A stretch of 64,000 nucleotides of DNA, from positions 2,987,501 through 3,051,500 of the forward strand of contig JARYIJ010000001.1 in NCBI GenBank assembly GCA_029980465.1, in the 5' to 3' direction. Origin of the DNA: Pseudolabrys sp. Its GTDB lineage: Bacteria; Pseudomonadota; Alphaproteobacteria; Rhizobiales; Xanthobacteraceae. The notes beneath the pieces are model-generated. The model searched no databases. It was given only the letters and a program-made list of their open reading frames with translations, and was not told where the DNA came from. Positions 58,148 to 64,000 of this stretch are shown piece by piece. Position 1 is the stretch's first letter. Each line of letters opens with the position of its first letter. The position numbers were made by a program, and so were the translations under genes.

Positions 58148-59857
58148 TCAGGATGGGCCGCGCCGCTTGAGCTCGGCGGTATTCCAGGCTTCGAGAGCCT
58201 GGAAGTCGTGCACGGTGCCGAGACCTTTCTTGGCGTCGGACGACAGCACCGTCTGCGATGTGACGACGTCGATCAGGGCCGGCGCGTTGGCGAGCGCGCG
58301 CTTGAGCGCGCCAGGCAGGTCTTCCGGTTTCTCGACGCGCTCACCGTGCAGGCCGAGCGCGCGCGCCATACCGGCGTAATCGGAATGACGCAGCAGCACG
58401 CCGACGACACGGCCGCCGTAGTTCATCTCCTGATCCATGCGCTCGATATTCCACGCCGCGTTGTTGGAGATGATAAACACCGCCTTGGCATCGTGACGCA
58501 CGGCGGTATCGATCTCCATCGCGTTGATGCCGAACGCGCCGTCGCCGTTCACGGAGATGACCTGGCGGCCCGGAAAGGCGAGGGCGGCGGCCACGCCGAA
58601 CGGCACGCCGACGCCGAGGCAGCCATAGGCACCGGCATCCATGTAGGTGCGAGCGTTGAGGCCGATACGGGCGAAGCTCAGCAGATCACCGCCGTCGGCG
58701 ATGCCGATGTAATCCGGATCGGCAATGTCGGCGATCGCATCGAAGATGCAGCCCGGGTGGATCTTACCGTCGTCGCCGAGCGCGGGGTCGGTCTTCTTGC
58801 GCGCGGTGCGCTGCTTCTGCTTGACGCGCAGGCCGTCAGCCCATGCCTTGTCGATATTCGGCGCGCGATTGCCGGCGGTCTCGACCATGGCGGCGAGAGC
58901 CAGGGCCGGCGTCGCCAGCAACTCCGGCTGGCCGCGGCGATTGTCGAGCAGTTCGCCGGCATTATCCGCGATGCGGATGAAGCGGGCGTGCGGAAAAACG
59001 GCGGGCGAACCGTAGGCGACCTGGTAGTCGAGTTTGCGGCCGATCACGAGCACGACGTCGGCGTCGGTCATCACCGCGCCGCGCATCGCGCCCATCACCG
59101 AGGAATGATCGGCGGGAACGAGGCCGCGGCTCTCTTGCGTGTCGAGATAAAGCGCGCCGGAGGCGTCGAGCAAACAGATCAACTCCTTGCCGGCACCTTT
59201 GGCGCCGCGGCCGGTGATGACCAGCGGCCGCCTGGCGGACCACAGCACGTCTACGGCCTGCTGAATGAGCCCGGGATCGGGCGCGATCTGGCGCGGCGTC
59301 TTCAGCGCCATCCACTCGTCAAGCACCAAAGCGGGCGGCACATTTGTGTTGAGCACGTCGGGCGGAATCTCGACATAAGCCGGCCCGGGCTCGCCCATGT
59401 CGCCGCAAGCGCGCGCGACCGCTTCGTCGAGCTCGCGGACCACCTGTTCGGGCACGCGCAGCGTGCGCGATACCCGCGTGATCGGTTTCAGGATGTCGGT
59501 GTGCGGAATGTCCTGCAGCGGGCCCATGTTCATCTGCGGGCGGGGCGGGCAGCCGCCGATCACCAGCACGGCGGCGCGCGCCAGCGATGCGTTGGCAACG
59601 GCGGTGACGGTATTGGTGACGCCGGGGCCGGCGGTGACCATGGCGACGCCGAGTTGGCCGGTAAGTTCGTTGTGCGCGTGCGCCATGTGGACGGCGGCGC
59701 CCTCGTCGCGCACGTCGATGATGCGGATGCCCTGCCGCGCGACATGATCCCAGATCGGCTGGATGTGTCCGCCTTGCAATCCGAATATGCGGTCAACGCC
59801 GCGCGCCTTCAGAAAGCGCGCCACCCAGGCGGCGCACGTCATTTCGTCGTTCATCAT
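58148..59857 (-). CDS. Acetolactate synthase-like TPP-dependent enzyme
   Basis: A 569-residue thiamine-diphosphate enzyme. The catalytic Glu52 is in [17 protein letters not shown] and the ThDP/Mg motif [16 protein letters not shown] runs to the NN of IISNNAAW. It resembles acetolactate synthase-fold decarboxylases/lyases; the exact reaction is unclear. It overlaps the upstream acyl-CoA ligase gene by 4 nt (ATGA), so it is translationally coupled and likely acts on the same compound. Confidence 0.86.
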   Translation of the reverse strand: MMNDEMTCAAWVARFLKARGVDRIFGLQGGHIQPIWDHVARQGIRIIDVRDEGAAVHMAHAHNELTGQLGVAMVTAGPGVTNTVTAVANASLARAAVLVIGGCPPRPQMNMGPLQDIPHTDILKPITRVSRTLRVPEQVVRELDEAVARACGDMGEPGPAYVEIPPDVLNTNVPPALVLDEWMALKTPRQIAPDPGLIQQAVDVLWSARRPLVITGRGAKGAGKELICLLDASGALYLDTQESRGLVPADHSSVMGAMRGAVMTDADVVLVIGRKLDYQVAYGSPAVFPHARFIRIADNAGELLDNRRGQPELLATPALALAAMVETAGNRAPNIDKAWADGLRVKQKQRTARKKTDPALGDDGKIHPGCIFDAIADIADPDYIGIADGGDLLSFARIGLNARTYMDAGAYGCLGVGVPFGVAAALAFPGRQVISVNGDGAFGINAMEIDTAVRHDAKAVFIISNNAAWNIERMDQEMNYGGRVVGVLLRHSDYAGMARALGLHGERVEKPEDLPGALKRALANAPALIDVVTSQTVLSSDAKKGLGTVHDFQALEAWNTAELKRRGPS

Positions 59858-61413
59858 TGTCTCCCGGCGGCGAATTTCTGGCGCAGCGCCCGGTGCAGAA
59901 TCTTTCCGGTCGCGGTGCGCGGCATGTCATCGTCCTTCATGAAGGTGACCGAGCGAGGACGTTTGTATCCGGCGAGCTTGTCCCTGCACCAATCGAGGAT
60001 CTCATCCTCGGAGGCGAGCATCCCCGCTTGCAAGACGATGACGGCGTGGACCCGTTCACCCCATTTCTCGTCCGGCACGCCAATCACGGCGACGTCCTTG
60101 ACCTTCTGGTGCGAGCCTAAAAGGTTTTCAACTTCAGAGGGATAGACGTTCTCGCCGCCGCTGATGATCATATTGGCCTTGCGGTCGACGAGATAGTAAT
60201 AGCCATCGGCTTCGCGCCGCGCCATGTCGCCGACGCTGCAGAAGCCGCCGCGAAACGCCTCGCGTGTTTTGTCCGGCAAATTCCAATATCCATCAAAGGC
60301 ATAGGGCGTGCCTGAATAGAGCTCGCCGACCGCGCCCGGCGCCACATCGTTGCCGTCCGGATCGAGCAACCGGATCGGATCCGAGCCGATGCATTCGCGC
60401 CCGACCGAGCCCAATTTCGTAAGCTGCTCATGGGGATGCAGCATGGTCACCCATCCGGCCTCGGTCGAGCCGTACAATTCAAACAATCCGGAATTGCGGA
60501 ACATCTCCATAATGGCGAGCTTGGTGTCGCGGCGGGCGGGGGCGGATGAAATCAAAAGTTTGCGGACGCGGCCGACATCGAAGCGCGCGCGGGTCGCTTC
60601 GGGCAGGGCGAGCATCATGATGTAGTGGGTCGGAACCAGCGACGTGAAGCTCGCGCCGGCCTCGGCCAAGGTGCGCAACAGGTGCTCGGGATCGAAGCTC
60701 TTGCGGTTGTAGACGACCGACGCCGCGCCGGCGTAGGCGTAAGCCCCTGCAAAATACATCGAATTGGCGTGGCACAGGGGCATGACGAGCAGCGCCGTGT
60801 CGTCGCGGCTAAAGCCCATTTCGACGTCGGTATGGACCGACAGCAGCGCGCCGGCCCGATGACTACGGATAGCGCCCTTCGGCCGCCCGGTCGTGCCCGA
60901 CGTGTACATCAGCGCCCATACATCGGCCTCATGAACCGCTATGCCGGGTTCGGCGTCCCGTCCCTCGCCGAGCAAGGCCTCATAGTCGCGATACGTCGGC
61001 GGACAATGCGCGCCGATACAAATGTAGTTGGCCGCCGGGACCGGAAGCTCGCCGCGCAGGTCGTGGATGCGCTCGATGAGCTCGTCCTGGACGATCAGCG
61101 CCCGGGCGCCGCAGTCCTCGACGATGTAGCGGATCTCCGCGCCCATCAGCCGGAAGTTGATCGGCACGATCACCAGGCCGGCCTTGGCCGTGGCGGCGTA
61201 GATGTCCATCCACTCGACGCGGTTGTAGGCGAGCACCGCGACCCGGTCGCCCTTGCCGAGTCCAAGCCCGAGCAGGGCGTTGCCGAGCCGGCAGGCCCGC
61301 GCATCCCATTGCGCAAAGGTCATCGCGCGATCGAGGTCGCGCGCGCCGATCTTGTCGGGAAAGAGCCGGGCGTTGGTGCGCAACGCCTGGCCGAAGTGCG
61401 GAAGCCCGGTCAT
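59854..61413 (-). CDS. AMP-dependent acyl-CoA ligase
   Basis: A 519-residue adenylate-forming enzyme. The phosphate loop [12 protein letters not shown], the [13 protein letters not shown] and [17 protein letters not shown] motifs and C-terminal [15 protein letters not shown] are clear. It activates a carboxylic acid with CoA; medium or aromatic acids are possible. ATG 61413 gives [15 protein letters not shown]; a longer in-frame start is not supported. It is first of a two-gene operon with the TPP enzyme. A benzoate-CoA ligase for the box pathway is not excluded, but it is far away and the sequence does not say so. Confidence 0.9.
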   Translation of the reverse strand: MTGLPHFGQALRTNARLFPDKIGARDLDRAMTFAQWDARACRLGNALLGLGLGKGDRVAVLAYNRVEWMDIYAATAKAGLVIVPINFRLMGAEIRYIVEDCGARALIVQDELIERIHDLRGELPVPAANYICIGAHCPPTYRDYEALLGEGRDAEPGIAVHEADVWALMYTSGTTGRPKGAIRSHRAGALLSVHTDVEMGFSRDDTALLVMPLCHANSMYFAGAYAYAGAASVVYNRKSFDPEHLLRTLAEAGASFTSLVPTHYIMMLALPEATRARFDVGRVRKLLISSAPARRDTKLAIMEMFRNSGLFELYGSTEAGWVTMLHPHEQLTKLGSVGRECIGSDPIRLLDPDGNDVAPGAVGELYSGTPYAFDGYWNLPDKTREAFRGGFCSVGDMARREADGYYYLVDRKANMIISGGENVYPSEVENLLGSHQKVKDVAVIGVPDEKWGERVHAVIVLQAGMLASEDEILDWCRDKLAGYKRPRSVTFMKDDDMPRTATGKILHRALRQKFAAGRQ

Positions 61414-61594
61414 CGGTCGTGTCCCCGGCCGGCAGCTTGCCGCAACTGCGCGCGCCCGATCCAGCGAAACCTTTTCGAGCGGGGCGGGAACACTACACTT
61501 GTGAAGTGTTGCCAAGAAATTTTCCCGCTCTCTACTTGTGAACATTTGGCCGGATCAGTAGATTCAAGACATTGCCTTGAAACGCAGAGTGACC

Positions 61595-62005
61595 ATGAGC
61601 GACGCCTCGTCCGGGAAGTTCATCGAACTGACCGCCACCATCGTCTCCGCCTACGTCAGCAACAACACGGTGCCGGCGGCCGACATTCCGGCCCTGATCA
61701 GCCAGGTCCATTCGGCGCTGTCGCGCGTGAGCGGCGGTGATGCGGCGGCCGAACCGTTGCGGCCGGCGGTGTCCGTGAAACGGTCGGTGACGCCGGAATA
61801 CATTGTCTGTCTCGAGGACGGCAAAAAGTTCAAGTCGCTCAAGCGGCACCTGCGGACGCAGTACAACATGACGCCCGGCCAATACCGCGAGAAATGGGAC
61901 CTGCCGCCGGATTACCCGATGGTGGCGCCCAATTACGCGGCGGCGCGCTCGCAACTCGCCAAGCAGATGGGCCTCGGCCAGCAGACCAAGCGCCGCGGAA
62001 AATAA
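61595..62005 (+). CDS. mucR: MucR/Ros family transcriptional regulator
   Basis: A 136-residue Ros/MucR protein that binds AT-rich DNA and controls surface polysaccharides and motility in relatives. The zinc-finger-like block [20 protein letters not shown] has Cys, but the site where many members have a second His (HLMTHYN) reads HLRTQYN, so one zinc ligand may be missing. The following [20 protein letters not shown] is conserved. ATG at 61595 gives MSDASSGKF; an ATG 18 nt upstream is also possible. The next gene (DUF6456) is on the same strand. Confidence 0.9.
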   Translation: MSDASSGKFIELTATIVSAYVSNNTVPAADIPALISQVHSALSRVSGGDAAAEPLRPAVSVKRSVTPEYIVCLEDGKKFKSLKRHLRTQYNMTPGQYREKWDLPPDYPMVAPNYAAARSQLAKQMGLGQQTKRRGK

Positions 62006-62071
62006 TTTCGGATAATAGTCCTAGAGCCTCTGGACATCGCGCCTGCTTCCATCTAGGTAATAAATCCTAGA

Positions 62072-62713
62072 ATGGAGTGGACGAGGATGAAGGCAGGCAA
62101 AGGCATGTCCGGGTTGGCCGCAGGATCGGCTCATCGCGCGAACGGCGCCCTCGATCCCTGCCGGTCGCGCCATTTGCGCCCGCGTACGCGGAAGCTCTCG
62201 ACCGGCGGCGGCGTTGCGACGGTGCTGGTCGACGAGGCCGAAAGCCCGCTGGCCTGGCTGGCGCGCCGGCAAGGCCGCAACGGGCGCGCCCTGATCGCGC
62301 CGCATCAGTTTCTGGCCGGCGAGCGCCTGCGCGCCGACTTCACGCGCGCGCAAATGATGCCGCGCACGACATCGAACTGGGACAATCCCATAAGGCCGGA
62401 TCGCAGCGGCCCGGGCGGCGTGACGTTCAGCGACGTCAGTCTCGCCGCGCGGCAGCGCGTTCGTCACGCGCTGCAATCGGCCGGACCGGAGTTCTCCGGC
62501 CTTCTGCTCGACGTGTGCTGCTTTCTCAAACGCCTCGAGGACATCGAGCGCGAGCGCGTGTGGCCGGCCCGGTCCGCCAAGGTCGTGCTTCAACTCGCGC
62601 TCGACCGGCTCGCGCGCCATTACGGATTGTCGGCCGAAGCAGTCGGTAAATCGCGCGGCGGCGTCAGGACATGGCTTGCTTCGGATGCGGAGTTCTGGGT
62701 CGATTGCGTTTAG
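62072..62713 (+). CDS. DUF6456 domain protein (HTH-like)
   Basis: A 213-residue protein. Its C-terminal part, SGPGGVTFSDVSLAARQRVR and FSGLLLDVCCFLKRLEDIER, with SAKVVLQLALDRLARHYGL, is typical of a conserved alphaproteobacterial family with a DUF6456 domain. It is probably a DNA-binding regulator. The start is uncertain: ATG 62072, 62087 or 62105 are all in frame, and none has a clear ribosome site. It follows mucR by 66 nt. Confidence 0.78.
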   Translation: MEWTRMKAGKGMSGLAAGSAHRANGALDPCRSRHLRPRTRKLSTGGGVATVLVDEAESPLAWLARRQGRNGRALIAPHQFLAGERLRADFTRAQMMPRTTSNWDNPIRPDRSGPGGVTFSDVSLAARQRVRHALQSAGPEFSGLLLDVCCFLKRLEDIERERVWPARSAKVVLQLALDRLARHYGLSAEAVGKSRGGVRTWLASDAEFWVDCV

Positions 62714-62737
62714 CAGATTGTCAAAGCATTCCAGCTT

Positions 62738-62777
62738 GTCATTCCGGGGCGCGGCAAAGCCGCGAACCCCGAATGAC
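62738..62777. repeat. GTCATTCCGGGGC hairpin
   Basis: GTCATTCCGGGGCGCGGC-AAA-GCCGCGAACCCCGAATGAC, a nearly perfect 18-bp hairpin just after the DUF6456 gene. It is probably a REP-type element and may act as a transcript end. Confidence 0.75.
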
Positions 62778-62842
62778 GGTCCGGTACGGAGATCTTCAAA
62801 CGCTCTGCTAGATGAGCGTAATCTGCCCACATTGAACCGTCC

Positions 62843-62933
62843 TCCGCTCATTCCCGCGCAAGCGGGAATCCAGAGCAACATTGAAACTCCTGCCGTTTTT
62901 TCCCTGGGTCCCCGCGTTCGCGGGGACGAGCGG
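62843..62933. repeat. Palindromic repeat, family D, after DUF6456
   Basis: CCGCTCATTCCCGCGCAAGC...GGAATCCAG and CTGGGTCCCCGCGTTCGC...GGGGACGAGCGG; the basic two-module form. It lies between convergent genes. Confidence 0.84.
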
Positions 62934-62967
62934 ATGATGGCATGATTCAATCTAAACGGATCATGCT

Positions 62968-63399
62968 CTAAACCGCCGGGGCGAGCGCGGCGCGCGCCTC
63001 GCTCCGGATGCGCTCGACCATCGATCGCAGCCCATTCGAACGCTGCGGCGTGAGATTCTCTCTCAACCCCAGGCGGTCGAATATCGTCAGGGCGTCGATG
63101 TCGAGAATGTCTTTTGCGGTGCGGCCGGAATACAGCGCGAACAGGATGGCGACGAGGCCGCGCACGATATGGGCGTCGCTGTCGCCTTGGAAGCGCAGGA
63201 CCGGTCCGCCCGCGCCGCCCGGTTCCTTGACGGTCACGAGCCACACCTGGCTGCTGCAGCCTTGAACCTTGTTGGCCTCGACGTGATCCGCCTCCGGCAG
63301 CGGCGGCAATGTCTTGCCGAGCTCGATCACGTAGCGATAGCGGTCGTCCCACTGGTCGAGCAGTGCAAAATTCTCGATGATGTCGTCGATCGGCGTCAT
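62968..63399 (-). CDS. sufE: SufE family protein
   Basis: A 143-residue SufE-like sulfur acceptor that takes persulfide from a cysteine desulfurase for Fe-S cluster assembly. The catalytic Cys is in KVQGCSSQVWL, and the block DIIENFALLDQWDDRYRYVI is family-typical. ATG 63399 gives MTPIDDIIENF. It stands alone here, without suf genes beside it. It lies 78 nt from the DUF5330 gene, both on the minus strand. Confidence 0.93.
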   Translation of the reverse strand: MTPIDDIIENFALLDQWDDRYRYVIELGKTLPPLPEADHVEANKVQGCSSQVWLVTVKEPGGAGGPVLRFQGDSDAHIVRGLVAILFALYSGRTAKDILDIDALTIFDRLGLRENLTPQRSNGLRSMVERIRSEARAALAPAV

Positions 63400-63477
63400 T
63401 GGTTCCCAGGCGCTGTGCCAATGACATCTATATAGGCGCACGATCCGCGGCGGCCAACGCGAATTCCGGGTCGCCGG

Positions 63478-63900
63478 CTAGACCGCGCTGCGTCCGTTGC
63501 GCGCCTCGCGGCGCGGCGGCAGCGGCACCGGCGAATGCCATTCCGGCGCCATGTCCGCCGGCGTCAGCGTCCCTTGCGCCGAGACCGGAATGGTTTTCGC
63601 GATGCTGGACGTATGATCGGGCGTGGTGCCGGACGGCTCGCTCAGCTTGGCGGAAATCAGCTCGAACAAGGTGCGGGCTCCCGCTTCGGCCTTGGCGCCG
63701 ATCGCGACCGCGACCTTGCCGCCGGTCACGCAGGCCTGCGGCTGACGATCGCAGAAACCGCGCATGTCGTTAAGCGCAGCGCCCGCAACCGACACGGCGC
63801 TCGCGGCGTCGATCTGCGGCTGCGATGTCTGGCTGCCGCCGCTCGGCAGCAGGACGCAGACGACGCCAAGCCAGAATGCCATGCGCAACAAGAAGAACAT
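63478..63900 (-). CDS. DUF5330 domain protein
   Basis: A 140-residue protein. A hydrophobic N-terminus (MFFLLRMAFWLGVVCVLLP) suggests a signal anchor, followed by a domain with paired Cys (GFCDRQPQACVTGG) and AKAEAGARTLFELIS. The family is common in Hyphomicrobiales, function unknown. ATG at 63900. No partner gene is obvious beyond it in the window. Confidence 0.8.
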   Translation of the reverse strand: MFFLLRMAFWLGVVCVLLPSGGSQTSQPQIDAASAVSVAGAALNDMRGFCDRQPQACVTGGKVAVAIGAKAEAGARTLFELISAKLSEPSGTTPDHTSSIAKTIPVSAQGTLTPADMAPEWHSPVPLPPRREARNGRSAV

Positions 63901-64000
63901 GACGAACCCCGTTATCCCCGGCGAATTTGCTCCGTCTTTGATGCAAAACTAGCAGAGGCGGCTGAAGCTGTCGTTGGTCCGGGCGCGATGTTTCGAGGCA

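Noticed and set aside
58208..60145. Plus-strand open frame (645 codons) opposite the TPP enzyme gene
   Set aside because: No recognisable domain, and it lies exactly over a well-supported gene on the other strand.

Overview
This window looks like chromosome of a GC-rich alphaproteobacterium, most likely of the order Hyphomicrobiales (Xanthobacteraceae/Bradyrhizobium neighbourhood). That is inferred from gene families (MucR, the DUF6456 and DUF5330 proteins, a TIGR03809-like protein, BoxR, UrtB/UreC type) and from many short GC-rich palindromic repeats of the kind common in that group. No rRNA, tRNA, CRISPR array or intact insertion sequence was seen. The genes are mostly catabolism, uptake and housekeeping.

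Layout. 1-11.4 kb: urea uptake and hydrolysis, urtBCDE-ureDAB-(GFA protein)-ureC-(cupin, opposite strand)-ureEF-ureG. UrtA, the urea-binding protein, is not in the window and may lie just upstream. 11.6-21.0 kb: aerobic benzoyl-CoA (box) region: a five-gene ABC importer, an adrenodoxin-type ferredoxin and boxR on the minus strand, then boxC and boxB. boxA, benzoate-CoA ligase and the box aldehyde dehydrogenase are missing here. 21.2-29.5 kb: a hotdog thioesterase, tcuAB-like tricarballylate oxidation genes, MgtC and RidA family proteins, a 3-oxoacid CoA-transferase (two subunits), an NADP-dependent oxidoreductase and an MFS carrier. 29.7-34.3 kb: a second branched-chain-amino-acid-type ABC importer. 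34.4-37.4 kb: a small membrane protein, a transposase remnant, a cytochrome c, an Old Yellow Enzyme homologue and a DMT transporter.

37.4-44.0 kb (minus strand): the methylmalonyl-CoA mutase set (small subunit, large subunit, MeaB) with a vapBC toxin-antitoxin pair lodged between the large subunit and meaB, and a pyroglutamyl peptidase after meaB. 44.3-47.0 kb (minus): folP-folB-folK and two small conserved proteins. 47.3-51.7 kb: an M20 peptidase facing a tripartite tricarboxylate transporter (tctCBA). 51.8-57.9 kb: an ABC-2 exporter, a HAD dehalogenase, a GT39-like membrane protein, Fe/Mn superoxide dismutase and a proline-rich anchored protein. 58.1-64.0 kb: a TPP enzyme coupled to an acyl-CoA ligase, a MucR regulator, DUF6456, SufE and DUF5330 proteins.

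The most unusual signals are not genes but repeats. At least four palindromic repeat families occur. Two elements sit in frame inside protein-coding genes (ureF and the small mutase subunit), and one gap (ureF-ureG) holds a compact multi-hairpin structure with a perfect 17-bp outer stem. Other points of note are TGCA-N6-TGCA sites at boxC, a VapC lacking one catalytic acid, a glycosyltransferase-like gene with no visible start codon directly after sod, and three convergent gene pairs that share one 4-nt stop tetranucleotide.
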